A DNA stretch of 64,000 nucleotides from Ryuthela nishihirai (GCA_038380435.1 JAWZYU010000027.1:5639156-5703155); one strand, 5' to 3'; positions 43,740-55,696 are shown, counted from the stretch's first letter. Numbers and translations are program-made. The notes: generated from the sequence alone by a model not told the origin.

Positions 43740-46700
43740 TTATATTTTTTAAGAATTGTAAGAGGAGTTTATATAAAGTGGGTTTTAGCGATTTTTTTGT
43801 AGATTCTAAAATAGTTTTAAAATTAAAGTTGTTAACATTAAGGTTATTTAATTTTTCAAAGTATTCTTTCCTTTCATTTCTGTAATAATTACACTGAAAT
43901 ATTATATGTTCAATGGATTGAATTTCATTGCAGTGTCCGCAATTAGGAGAAGTTACTTTATTAAATTTAAATAATGGAGATTTAATTAAAGCAAGATTGG
44001 CTTTTATCCTTAATATTACTTTTATTTCTTTTTTATTTAAAAAGATATCTAAAAAAGATATCTATTTAAAAAGATAATAATCCATGATCGTTAAATTTGT
44101 TTATTAAAGGAGATATTTTATATCTATGTGTGTTTTGAGCTTTTATATCATACCATGATTGAAGTTCATCTATTAATATTTTTTTATTATTTTTCTATAT
44201 ATTGAATAATTAAATGGAGATTGCATAAGTTGATTTAGATTTGAAGCTTTTTTTGCTAAGCTGTCGACATATTCCTTGTGTTTGATATTGACGTGTGATG
44301 GTATCCAATGTATGCATAAAATATTGTGTTGGTTTAGGTATTTGAACATTACAGTAAATATGTCATTTAAGTATAGAAAGAAATTACTTTTAAATATGTT
44401 AGATTAAAAAATTTGTAAACCATATTTGCTATCAGTTAATATTATAATATTTTGGTTATGGAATTTTAATGACCAATTCATGGCTAAGATAATTGCAATT
44501 AATTCTGGAATAATAATTGGTTGAAATGAGTTGAGTTTAAAAACGTATTCAAATTGTTCTGCAGGGCAATAGAATGCTCCAGATGCATTAAGAGTTTCAA
44601 ATTTGTAGATCCATCTGTATATATTTGAATGAAGTTTGAATATTTATCATGGATGTGTGTTTCAGTTAAGATTTTTAAAGTAGATGAGTCTTGTTGTTTT
44701 TTGTTTTCTATTCCAAAATTTTTATCTTTAATTATAGGTAAAGGAGCAATCTAATAAGGAAAGTTGGGAATATAGTCACCACTAGTTTTATTATTAAAAA
44801 TGTCTAAAATTTTTACTTTTTTCAGGAAAGTTATATAATGAAACATCAGGAAATTGCATTATTAATTTGTCTATTATAGGATGTTGTCTATTTTTAGCAA
44901 AAATGCGAAAGATTAGATTTTTTAATAGATATTCTCTATTTATTTCTATTGGTGGTATTGCAGTTTCTGCACATGTATTTAGGTTATTTGTTGATTGCTT
45001 TAATCCTAAACAGTATTTTATTGTTTTTGTTTGAATTGTTTCTAATTCTTTTAATTTTGTTTTTGAGATGGTATTTAGAAGTTCGATGCCATATAAGCAT
45101 TTTGGGTAGGATAATTGAATTTAAAATTAATAATAAATTTTTACTAGAGCTTCCTCAGTTTTATCAGCTAAGAAATCTTAAATAGTTAAAATGATTTTTA
45201 GATTTTTCAATTGCATTGTGTATATAATTATTCCATTTTAATTTTGAATCTAAGTGTAATCCCAAGAATTTAATATTATCCGTTATTGTGATATCTTTGT
45301 TATTCAGTTTTATTTTTAATTCGTCCGTAATTTAATTTTTTCTATAATAATAAATTATTTTTGTTTTTTCAGTAGAATTTTTAAGTTCCATTTTTCAGTA
45401 TATATTGATAGTTTATTTATTGCATTTTGTATTCTTTTATTTAAAATATCTATATCTGTATCAATCGACCAGACGATAATTTCATCAGCATATGTTCCGT
45501 AGATTATTTCTGGATTAAAGACTTCTGAGATGTCGTTTAGATAAATATAAAAGAACAGAGGAGATAACATGTCTCCTTATACGATTCCATTTTCAAATTT
45601 ATACTTATTTGATAATTTATTACCAATTTTTACTCGGACGTTTTTTTCTAATGTGAAATGTGAGAGAAAGTAAAAAATGTTTCCACAAAATTTTAGTTTT
45701 CTGAGTTTTGCTATTAAGCTTGATGTGATATTGAGTCAAAGACTTTTTCCATATCTATTATAGTAGCAACCATGTATAATCTATTTTTTATTGCGTATTC
45801 TGCATCTGATATAATGTTTAATAATATCTTTTGATGATCTGCCAGGTCTGAATCCGAAAAAGTTATTATCTAAAATTTTGAATTTTTCTATGTTCCAAAT
45901 TAATTTGTTGGAAACTAGTCTTTGAAAAAGTTTAAGAACGTTAGAACTTAAACATATGGGTCTGTATGATGTAAGGTTTTCAGGATTTTTTTTTTTTTAA
46001 TGAATATCATATAATTATCTAGCCAATTTTGAGGGTAAGTTTTTGTAGACCAAAATTTATTAAATTGTTCAAGTAATTTAATTTGCCATTCAAGAGTTAA
46101 CTTTTTTAATAATTTATTGGTAATTCCGTCAGGGCCAGGAAAAGTGTTGTTTTTTAAATTTTTGACGGCAGAAGTTAGTTCCAAAAGAGAAAAAGGGAGA
46201 TTTAGATAGTCTGTTTTATTATTATAACATAGCTTGTGAAATATATTTTAATTTTTTAATTTTTTAATTGTTTTATTATCTGGTTTGAAGTGTAAATGTA
46301 TAAAATGTTGAGCTAAGTCTTCTGTGGTTTCTTGTATTGTCTTATTGTTTTTTAAGGAATATGTATGTATTGGATTATTTGGTGTTATTTCATTATATAA
46401 TTTTTTATATATTTTCCACAGATTTGTGGTTGTAGTTTGAGGAGACAAATTTTCTGTAAATTTCTTCCAATTTAGTTTTTTGTGAATTTTTTATTTTTTT
46501 AGATATGGCTTTGTTAAGTCTTTCAAAATTTTTGACATCTCTGAATGTTTTTTTCCTATTTATATTTCTCTCAGCTTTTCTACGTATTGCTATGAGTTTA
46601 TTTATGAATATGATTTGTATATTTTTTGGTATTTTTTATAATTGTTTCTGTGTTGTAATTTATTTTATTTTTTAGTATTTCTATAATTTCGATATAATCA

Positions 46701-47480
46701 ATTTGTTTTTGTGATATATTTTCATTATTGATGTCATTTAAAATTTTTTCGAATTTATAGTTTTTAGCCTTGGTTTGGTTAAATTTTGACTTTTAAAATA
46801 GATTGAGATAGGATAATGATCGCTCCCATAGTTATCTGAGGATATGGACCATGAGTCTTTAACAATTTTATTGGAGCATATTGACAGATCAATTATCGAT
46901 TTTGTATTGAATTTCTTTATACATGTTGAAACATTTTCATTTAATATGATTAAATTATTTTTTTTATTAATTTTATCAAATGAATACTTTTATTTTCATT
47001 TTTGTGCGAAAACCACATTATATTATATGTGTTAAAGTCTCCCACTATTAATATTTCTCCTTTTAAATTTTCTAAAATTTTTCAATATTCGTTATATTTA
47101 ATATATATTCCAGGATTATGTATATTTATAATATTTGTAATTATATTATTAATTTTTACCTGTACTATTAGAATTTCTAATTTATTATGTATTAAATCAA
47201 TATTAATCCTCTTTTAGGAATGCTTTTATCAATAAAAGTGGCAACTCCCCTAGAATTTTCATTATTTTTTGCACATAGGATATATAATTATTCAATCTAA
47301 GAACCTTATCTGTTAAAGTCTCTTGCAGACATAATATTTTTATGTTTTTTGTTCTTGTTAAATGTTTAATGAAATGAAATTTATTTATAATATCCTTTAT
47401 AAGTGTCAATTCCGGTCCATTAGTTAGCAAGCAATCCAACAATTTTATCAGCAAGTTTATTACATGACTCTAAGAGTTTC
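43740..47480 (-). pseudogene. LINE ORF2: endonuclease, reverse transcriptase, RNase H (broken)
   Basis: Reading leftward: NIKILCLQETLTD (endonuclease N-terminus), GEILIVGDFNTYN, and YGSDHYPISIYF (SDH catalytic block). Then NNTFPGPDGITNKLL (RT), MVATIIDMEKVFDSIS with the first RT Asp, and LSPLFFYIYLNDI. GTYADEIIVW follows, where the usual YADD is YADE, so a catalytic Asp is lost. Then ELIAIILAM and ILTDSKYGLQI, IHWIPSHVNIKHKEYVDSLA (RNase H), and CGHCNEIQSIEHIIFQC (zinc-like tail). Frames change several times and stops are present, for example in the RT-RNase H link. The order is complete for an RNase H-containing LINE; the copy is inactive. Confidence 0.85.
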
Positions 47481-47799
47481 CACCTAACGTTGACTTGTTT
47501 TCATTTTCCATCATAATAAATTCATTTTCATCTGGTTTGTGTTTAATATCTAAAGAGTTCTTGTTTGAGTTTTTTGCTCCTGTTTTTTTTTTCACTATTC
47601 CAGCGAAATTAATTGTTTTATTATGATTCGAGTCTTGGTAATGAAGTACAGGTATACCCGTTGATGTCGATGGTAAACATCCTCTTCCAGACAGTCCTCT
47701 TCCAGGTTCGATGAACGTTTTGGAAAGTAGCTCTCTCCCTGGTCCGCATAAATGTGTGTTTGAATCATTGAAGCATTTAAGCTTTCCGTTTTTCGACCT

Positions 47800-49626
47800 A
47801 AAAAATTAAAATTGTAAAAGACATCAAATTTTTAGGTCTACATTTTGACTCAAAACTCAAATGGACTAAACGTATTAATCATGCCATTAAGATAGGCAAT
47901 AAACTATTCCAATTCCTTAAATATCTTGGTCATTCTACTTGGGGCTGCAACACAAAACATTTACTCCTAATTTATCAAAACCTTATAGCACCTAAATACC
48001 AATATGGTATTGAACTTTTAAATAACCTCTCACAACACAACATTAATAAACTTGAAACCACACAAACTAAAATTATTAGACACATATTAGGAATACCCAA
48101 AGGTAGTAAAACCATACACCTATATGCAAACACTGCCATTCCCCCCATTATAATTAACAAAAAATATTTACTTTCAAACCTAATCTTTAGAATCATATCA
48201 AAAAACAAAAAAAAAACATTTTTGAAAAAATTATCGACAATATCCCTAATGGTATTATTTCTATCATAAATCAAAATCAAAAAATGACAGAAATCATTCA
48301 ATCCAATTTAAGTGGAGATTACATACCTAACTTCCCACCTTGGACAAGTTGTCCTCCTATCATTTCATTAGACATACCTGGTATCACACAAAAACACACT
48401 CTAAATACATAACAACTTTTAACACTAACTAATTTACATATAGACAACATATATAAACACCATATCAAAATATTTACTGATGGCTCATAAAATGATAATA
48501 CAAAAACATCATCTGGAGCTTTCACATGTCCAAATCTAAATAAATCCAACTCTTTTAAATTTAATCAACAATCCTCCATTATAATGGCTGAAACTTTAGC
48601 TATTATTCTAGCAACTCAATGCGCATTATTATTTTCCAACTCTTCAATAGTCATATTTTCTGATTGCAAATCTGCAATTGAATTATTTTTTACCAATCCA
48701 TACAAATCCAAATACATTATTTTCTCAAATGACATTAATATTCTAATATTCAAACACATTTCTTAAAATAATCTTATGCACATACAATGGGTACCTTCAC
48801 ATACTGGTATTTCTGGTAATGAGGAAGCTGATTCACTGGCAAAACAAGCACAAAATAATCCAAACTCTATACCAACTCCTTTCTTTATACACATTCATAA
48901 ACAAAAAAATAAAGCACTCCTATTTAAGGAAACACAACATTACTTCCAAACAAATGCAGCAAATTCACACAGATTCTCAATGTGCAACAATATTCAAAAA
49001 TTTAAAGATTTTGGTCTCAAAAAAGATGAAATCAGTTTAATTCCTAAAATCAGAACTAATTGGGCCCTAACAAATACAACCATTTTTACATATAAAAAAA
49101 TATCCTCACCTAATTGCAATACATGTAATACCCCCCAAACCATAGAACATATAACTTTTCAATGTCAAAACTTATCAACTCAAAGAGAGACTTATTTTTC
49201 TAAACTATTAAAATTTAACATTACACCTCATAACTTCTCTTCCATTCTACATCATAATAATAAACTTATTAATAAAAAAAATTTAAAACTACTTAGAAAA
49301 TTCTTCAAAGACAGTGAATTGTTTAATGTTATTTAAGTAAACATTGGCCTTCATATTTATAAATATTTATAACAACACAAACAACATGAAGAAAACTCTT
49401 ACAAAAAAAACAAATGAAATATATACTTCATACCGCATATACAACTCAAACAACATGAAAAATCAATAACAAAAAAAAAAGAAGAGCATATCAACATGAA
49501 GAAATTTATAACGTAAAAACAGAAAATTAATTATTAAAACCATTTTTAACATTTAAATGACCTGAATGAGTCAGAATAGGTTTAAACTATTCTGGAATAT
49601 TCAATTTTGAGAGAAGTTTTCAATCA
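47800..49626 (+). mobile_element. 5'-truncated LINE nested in opposite orientation
   Basis: Starts within the RT C-terminal region (VKDIKFLGLHFDSKLKW) and continues through IFTDGS, MAETLAIILATQCALLF and FSDCKSAIE. It then shows HIQWVPSHTGISGNEEADSL (RNase H) and CNTCNTPQTIEHITFQC. It ends with a 3' UTR that shares TGAATGAGT, a stem-loop and GGAATATTCA with the host LINE. An imperfect target duplication TTTTCGAYCT lies at about 47,790 and 49,627. It sits in the ORF1/ORF2 region of the host copy. Stops within the RT/RNase H part show it is dead; the frame from 48,776 to 49,336 is still open. Confidence 0.85.
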
Positions 49627-49645
49627 ATTTTCGATCTTCAAAATT

Positions 49646-51023
49646 TCATATGCGATTTTTGTTGGGAGGATTGTTTTTATTTAATTCAAAGTATGTTTTG
49701 GCTTTAGCAAAAGCTTGTTGCCAATTTATTCCTTCTTCTTTTTGAATAAAACGAGCTTTACATGCAATAATTCTTATTATGCACCCAGCCCATGTGGCTG
49801 GGTGAGGGCCAGCACAGTTGGGGCATCGAAGAATTTTTGAATTACATTGGCGATGATGGTGATTTTCCCCACAACGTTTGCATACTTGTTTGCCAGTACA
49901 TGTCGAAATTCCGTGGCCAAATTTATAACACCGGTAACATAAATTTGGAGGCAAGGTATAAATCTTTACCGAGTGCCTGTTAAATCCAATATATACATAA
50001 TTCGGAAACTTCTCACCCTCAAACTCGAGAACCACCTTGTGTGTGGGCGAGCAAGGGGTCTCCATTTTTTTGTCAGCTTTTAAATCAAAGTGTAGCCTTC
50101 GACGTAGACTCAGTACTTTTTGATCAGATAATAGTTCTAATAATTCATCATCACATATATCAGGAGTTACTCCGATAACTGTTCCAAGTATCGTTTTGAC
50201 AAATCTAGGGTATTCTACTTTTACAGGTGTTTTTAGAATTTCTTTAAGATCATATATTTTATCATGTTGTAGAGAATTTCTAGGAAATACTAAAAGTCGT
50301 CCAAATGAGATGAATTTGCCACTGATATGTTCTCCTAAGAGTCTGTAGAAGAATGATGTTATTTTCGTTATGTTTATTGAACTTAATTCTGCCTTAATTC
50401 CTGTTATTACTAATGCATAGTTTTCACCTTTGGTTAAATTTTCAGGAATGTTTAAGTTCTCAATGTCTAAGGAAATGATAATTGTGTATTGTTTGTCGGT
50501 CTCCATTTCTTCGTTATTACTCTTTATTATATTAGGTGTCATTGTATTTTTATTTTTTCCAGTTTCCAATGCTTCATTCTCCATTTCTTTATTATTTGTC
50601 ACAGACATATTTGGTGTCCTAATTTCTTTATTTTTTCCTGTTATTGATGTTAAAGTCTCCATTTTTTTTATTATTCTTCGTTTTCTCAATAGGTGTTGTT
50701 ATTTCTTTGTTATTTGTTTTGATGTCTGCTATTATATTAATATCTTCTGTCATAAGTTCTAGAGTATTTTGTTTAGGAGTTAATTTCGTACCTGTAGATT
50801 CTTCTTCTTTGTCTGTGCTATTTTGAACTTGAAGTTTCAACAGACCCTGCAGGCGACATCTCTGATTCGGAGGATAATTCTAAATCTTCCATTGAAATTG
50901 AGAAGTCTTTTTTATTGTCTCTGGTTTCTTTGTAATTTCTGTTTGAATAGTTATAAGCTCTTGATTTTTTAACTTTGATTTTTATCGAAGAAGGAGACGT
51001 CTTTTCTTATTTCCGTTTGTCAT
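49646..51023 (-). pseudogene. LINE ORF1, gag-like with three zinc knuckles (broken)
   Basis: ATG at 51,023 (MTNGNKKRR) is followed by a short frame and frame changes. From 50,689 a 347-codon frame runs to 49,646. Its C-terminal part has CYRCYKFGHGISTC (CX2CX4HX4C), CKRCGENHHHRQC (CX2CX3HX4C) and CPNCAGPHPATWAGC (CX2CX3HX6C), the standard trio of insect LINE gag proteins. They package element RNA. The frame ends in a TGA just before the nested LINE. Similar acidic sequence continues beyond the nested insert near 47,790-47,580 in the same frame, so the insertion and the stop shortened the protein. Confidence 0.85.
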
Positions 51024-51270
51024 ATTAACGGTTATTTATGCACGTACACCAGTCTAATAAAATGATTCTTTGAATGTCAAAGTCACAAAAATATTAAGCG
51101 AAAATGGTTTAAAATTAAGGAACTCAATTAAATTAACACATTAAACCTGAAAACATGAATCAATAACCTTAATTACCTTTAAATCATTTCGAATCTTTCA
51201 AAATTGTAGAGCACAAAATACACAACTGCCACCTTCGGTGGCTAACGGTCACCGCCCCTAATTCACACTG

Positions 51271-51630
51271 CTCGGAAAAATCTTATTCCTGCGGAATCGT
51301 GTATCGGCATTGGGATACTTCATCAGCTACACTGATATAGCAATAGTGCCTATGATCAATATTGACAATGAAATTAAACCTCAAAAGACCTTAAAAAAAG
51401 AAGAAAAATAGATAACAACTAATCGATTCTGCCAATGAAATGTAGATTACGGAAAGTTTGAAACATATAATACGAAAGGTATCTGAATCAATGAATGGAA
51501 TCATTTTCCCTAAAGAAAACATCAGGACAAGCACACCGAAATAAGTTTTTGAATCCTTTCCAGTCCTTAAAAAAAAGACATCATTTGTCGGTGAAGGATA
51601 TTCCATTCCCATGCGTGGCTTCCAAATACA
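51271..51630. other. unique sequence, nothing recognised
   Basis: A+T-rich flank between LINE and Tc1-like element. No gene supported. Confidence 0.45.
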
Positions 51631-51779
51631 TACACCGAAGAGCCAAAATATTATGACCTACGCCTATTTATGCAAATCGAAGGAAATTCAGGTAAACGAC
51701 GGTGCGTGGGAAGGTCATGAAACGTGTAAATAACACCAGACACTGAGCTTTGTTAATCAGTGTTATTCTTGTTCTTCAG

Positions 51780-53009
51780 ATGGGAAAGGCAGCAGACATA
51801 AATGTGTTTGACAAAGGCCAAATTGTACAGTCGTTCAAAAAAGTATCCAAACACTATGGTCGATTACAGAATTCAGAAAAAATATCTGGCAACGATTTTT
51901 TTTTTAGAAATTAGTGATCTGGCAACCTTCGTGTCATGTGACACGAAGGTTGCCACATTAATTTCTAAAAAAAATCGTTGCCAGATATTTTTTCTGAATT
52001 CTGTAATCGACCATAGTGTTTGGATACTTTTTTAAACGACTGTAAGGGCCAGACGATTGGAACAGAACATTTCTGAGACGGCAAGGCTTCTAGGGTGCTC
52101 ATGGTCAACCGTGGTTAGTAGCTTCAAAAAATGGTCCGAGGATGGCTCATCGATGCTAGAGGTGAGCGAAGACTATTCCATATGGAATGGACCAACAGAA
52201 GAGATACTATGGCGCAATTCGTCCATAATTTGAATGCTGGTGATGGGAATAACGTGTCACAACACACAGTACATCGAACCCTGTTGAAAATGGGGCTGCG
52301 TAGCCGAAGACTGCTCCGAGTGCCCATGCTAACCTCGTTTCACCATCGAAAGTGCCTTCAATGGGCACGCGAGCATCAGAACTGGACCTTGAATGATTGG
52401 AAGAAAGTTGCCTGGTCTAATGAATCTTGTTTCCTGTTGTAAGATGTGGACTGCCAGGTACATGTGCATTGCTTACCTGGAGAAGTGTTGGCACCAGGAT
52501 GCACCGTGGGATGAAAACAAGCCGGTGGAGGAAGTGTAATGCTTTGGGCAATGTTCTGCTGGGAAACCCTGGGTTCAGTCACTCATGTGCAGGAAACTAT
52601 GACGTCTACTACCCACCTAAACATCATTGCAGACCAGGTAAATCCTTTCATGGCAACGGTATTCCCCTCTAGTAGTGCTTTCTTTTAGCAGGATAATGCA
52701 CCATGCCACATTGCCCAGATTGTTTGAGAATGGTTCGCAGAACATGAGGATGACTTCCAGGTATTGCCCTGACTTCCAAATTCCCCAGACATCAATTCAA
52801 TTGAGCATCTGTGGTTTGTGTTGGAACAGCATATCCGATCTACGACGGCTCAACAACGTAACTTACAAGAGTTAAAAGATCTGATGGTAACGTGTTGGTA
52901 CCAGATACCACAAGAAACCTTTAGAAATCTCGTAGCGTCCATGCCTCGCCATGTAAGAGCTGTTTGGCGCACGTGGAAGACCAACATCATATCAGGCAGG
53001 TGGTCATAA
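51780..53009 (+). pseudogene. Tc1-like transposase, broken, split by MITE
   Basis: MGKAADINVFDKGQIV, then the MITE. Then GARRLEQNISETARL-type sequence, SMVNRG, and ARGERRLFHMEWTNRRDTMA. Next come NWTLNDWKKVAWSNESCFLL (first Asp changed to Asn) and QDNAPCH with the second Asp kept. PDINSIEHLWFV has the Glu, and the end is SMPRHVRAV. Stops and frameshifts occur near 52,440 and 52,680. It complements the sister copy: each has lost a different catalytic residue. Confidence 0.8.
51828..52042. mobile_element. palindromic MITE, copy 5, inserted in Tc1 transposase
   Basis: 215 bp with TA at 51,826-51,827 and 52,043-52,044. Removing the MITE and one TA gives CAAATTGTAAGGGCCAGACG, which matches AAATTGTAATGGCCAGACGA of the sister element (22,974). 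This proves that TA is the target and is duplicated. Confidence 0.97.
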
Positions 53010-53171
53010 TGCATTGGCTCTTCGGTATATATAATTCCATTTTCACAACACTCCATGTTTTCTGCACTTCGGACTCTGTTATTTCTCAGCTTCGGAAACA
53101 GCCTGAAAGGATATTGAAAACCATGTGGAAAAAGACAATGCATAAGTTAACTTTCTCACTTGGATAAAGAA

Positions 53172-53545
53172 GGGTTCGGTTGTTTTATCTCTGATCGGCA
53201 TTTCGTTTGTGCACAAAACAGATTAATAGAAGAACCACAAGGGCTCAGAGCAGGTTGGCGAAGGGAATCCAATGGACAGCTATTATGATGCAAATGGAAA
53301 CCTCTCATTAAGACCGTCTAGTAAGTTTTTAATGCGCACAGGTTATGGCTATTTTGTACACGGTACCAAGGCTTAACGTCCCATCCTACGGACGGCGGTC
53401 CTTCCAAACCCATAGGTGCACTCTTTTTCACAAAGGGGGTTAACGCAGCAAATCCAAAATCTTGTGCAGTCAAAACTCGAAGATTATAACCTAGGAACCG
53501 CAGATTATAAGCCTGGTGTGCTACCGACTGATGAAACTCATCCTC
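53172..53545 (-). mobile_element. SINE-A, old diverged copy
   Basis: GGTTCGGTTGTTTTATCTCT, CAGAGCAGGTTGGCGAAGG, CGCACAGGTTATGGCTATT, CTTAACGTCCCATCCTACGG and a head with CTAGGAACCGCAGATTATAA. Many small indels. Confidence 0.8.
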
Positions 53546-53991
53546 GTAAACTGATCCCCTTTTTCAAATGTACCCTCTCTTTTCAACCGATTCTGGAGCG
53601 TTCACCTAGTTCTGAAAACCCATCGCCATTCCTGATCTCAACTTGTATGACAGAACATGCGACCATTCCATCCCGGGACTCGAATCCTAACGCCGACAGT
53701 CGTTCGGTGCGGCAGTGGCATCGCGAGACAACGCGATGCCACTGCCGCACCGGAGAGAAAGATCTTGATCAAATAAATGATCCTGTAGCAGTCACTATCT
53801 TTCGAAATTGTTTAATTCTGCATCTTCATTAGAACGTTTTTTTTTAGTTTTCAAATAGTATAAATTTTTAAGTTGAACAAAATACGTCACTGTACGATTG
53901 CCTAAATAGTGTTAATTTATGAAGTTTTTAAAAAGTCTTACATATAAAGTTTAAAAAATCTCTATCCTGTCGACAGCTGCAGCCCTAAGTA
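53546..53991. other. unique sequence around a GC-rich hairpin
   Basis: A G+C-moderate segment with CATCCCGGGACTCGAATCC (tRNA-like B-box inverse) just before the hairpin at 53,705. A decayed tRNA-derived repeat is possible. Confidence 0.35.
53705..53752. repeat. perfect 21 bp GC-rich inverted repeat, 6 nt loop
   Basis: Arm 53,705-53,725 begins CGGTGCGGCAGTGGCATC. Arm 53,732-53,752 is its exact reverse complement; the loop is AGACAA. Stem G+C is about 70%, unlike the surroundings. It would form a very stable RNA hairpin or DNA cruciform. Confidence 0.85.
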
Positions 53992-54206
53992 CAGTCGCTC
54001 AAAAAAGTATCCGAACACTACGGTTGATTACAAAATTCAGAAAAAATATCTGGCAACGATTTTTTTTAGAAATTATTGATTTGGTAACCTTCGTGTCACG
54101 TGACACGAAGGTTGCCAGATCACTAATTTATAAAACAATCATTGCCAGATATTTTTTCTGAATTTTGTAATCAACCGTAGTGTTCGGATACTTTTTTGAG
54201 CGACTG
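53992..54206. mobile_element. palindromic MITE, copy 6 (complete)
   Basis: 215 bp, CAGTCGCTCAAAAAAGTATC and inverse, TA at both edges, centre CACGTGACACGAAGG. A few arm mismatches (ATTGATTTGGTAACC). Confidence 0.93.
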
Positions 54207-54440
54207 TACAATAAACTGAGCAGATGATCAGCATTTCAACGGTTTATTCTTGGCGTAAGATATTCTTTTTTTGCTGAATTAATTAAAACTTCCCGATTCA
54301 ACACTCTTTCTTCTCAAGATTGGTTTCATATTGCAACTTACAGAAATAAATTACACTTTTCAAAATATATCTAATCTTTAAAATGTACATGATTTTTAGC
54401 TCAATTATTGGTGAATTTTATTCTAAACTGGAAGAACGCA

Positions 54441-54504
54441 TAACGCCTCTGACGAATATAGGAATCTCGTTATAACGCCTCTGACGAATATAGGAATCTC
54501 GTTT
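54441..54504. repeat. 32 bp tandem duplication
   Basis: TAACGCCTCTGACGAATATA followed by GGAATCTCGTTA occurs twice in direct succession. The TATAACG words recall pogo-like termini at 333-424, but no end is visible. Confidence 0.8.
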
Positions 54505-55696
54505 TCAAAGAGAATGAAGTTTTTCGTTTACCTACTTTTGCACTCTTTAACAGCTTTAATTCGAATTAATTGATGGTACTAGGAAAATGTAAATAGTAAC
54601 ATTTTATTAATATTTAGGTAACATGTAAAGTATTTGTGTTTTATTCCTTAAATTTAAAAAGTTTTTTTCTCACACTCCTCTGAGAGAAAAGAGGACAGAT
54701 TGTTTCTGTCATTGGATCCATCTCTTGACACTCTCCCACCGAAATTTCAAATTTCTACTATAAACAGATCACTTGAAATATTCGTTAACAGTTTCTCCTT
54801 GGACACAGGAACCAATGCCAATTAAAAGCACCTAAGGATTTCAAAAATGTGAATTATATTTCTTCAGTACCAATACAACTATAAAAGAATTTTCCAGCTA
54901 TCTCTTAAGTCAAAACAGTCGCGTTTCCATCCTCCTGGGGATAAGGGAGCAACTTATTGCTGCAAGCGAACATCTCATGCCCTTCATATTCTACCACCAA
55001 CATTTCAAATTTCTGGCATAAATACATCGCTTGCAACATTTGTTTAAATGTATTAAAATTTTCAAATTTTTACACCGTTAGAGGGCATTGCAAATTTAAA
55101 ATTGCCATTTCAAATTTTGGAAAATTTTAAAAGTGCACATCGAATGCGACACAAAAATAATTTTTAATTTATGTCTAAGAACAAAATTGTTCGATGTTTA
55201 TCTAAAACAGTCATAGTCTACCTAAACAGTCATCATCTAAAATTAAGACGAACAGACGACAAAAGGAAAACATTATCTCTCTTTTGTTTTAAAACGTAAT
55301 AAAAATAAGCAACATTTTGACGTGCAAAACAATTTCCATTTGCGTGCCAATGTGGTCTTTTCTCCTACAACAGCATCTTCAAAAAAAAAAAAACATAAAT
55401 ACTTTTAAAGTTTACATTTTAAGGTAAGAACGCTCAAATAAGTGTTCCACAGTATTATGAATCTTTCCATGCAAACCTTAAAATACGTAGATTAATTTTA
55501 GATAAAAAAAAATAATATGTATGTTATATGATTCTTTCGTTTCCGAATGAAGATTCGGAAACGAAACAAAATTTACATACAGTTTTAAATTTGATATTCT
55601 TGAAGACTGTTTATGAAAGAAATTGTGCAAATAGTAAACTACTAATATTTAAATTTCTGATTTCAACGAGTGAGTTATTTGTTTTTCTTGCCACAG
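54505..55696. other. A+T-rich sequence, probable intron of AstC
   Basis: No repeats of the major families. It ends in a polypyrimidine tract and CCACAG. If the exon at 55,697 is real, this is intron sequence; the upstream exon was not located. Confidence 0.45.
55535..55566. repeat. 14 bp inverted repeat
   Basis: TTTCGTTTCCGAAT, loop GAAG, then the exact reverse complement. It lies 130 bp before the AstC exon. No function evident. Confidence 0.7.

Larger units (their letters stand above)
43546..51256 (-). mobile_element. full-length non-LTR retrotransposon (RNase H-bearing, I/Jockey group)
   Basis: Bounded by a 14 bp target duplication CCTAATTCACACTG (43,532-43,545 and 51,257-51,270). The 5' end is at 51,256: GGGCGGTGACCGTTAGCC, followed by a GCCACC-GAA-GGTGGC hairpin. 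Order: 5' UTR, gag-like ORF1 with three zinc knuckles, ORF2 with endonuclease, reverse transcriptase, RNase H and a CCHC-like tail, then a 3' UTR with a stem-loop. No poly-A; the end reads ATGCTCATCAT. A related LINE fragment of about 1.83 kb is nested inside in the opposite direction, so the original length is about 5.9 kb. Clade assignment (I versus others) needs a tree. Confidence 0.9.
51633..53025 (+). mobile_element. Tc1-like DNA transposon, copy 2 (sister of 22.8 kb copy)
   Basis: Ends CACCGAAGAGCCAAAATATT and inverted CCGAAGAGCCAATGCATTAT with TA on both sides. The internal sequence is the same family as 22,791-24,399 but lacks the SINE. Instead it carries a palindromic MITE at 51,828. 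Confidence 0.85.
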
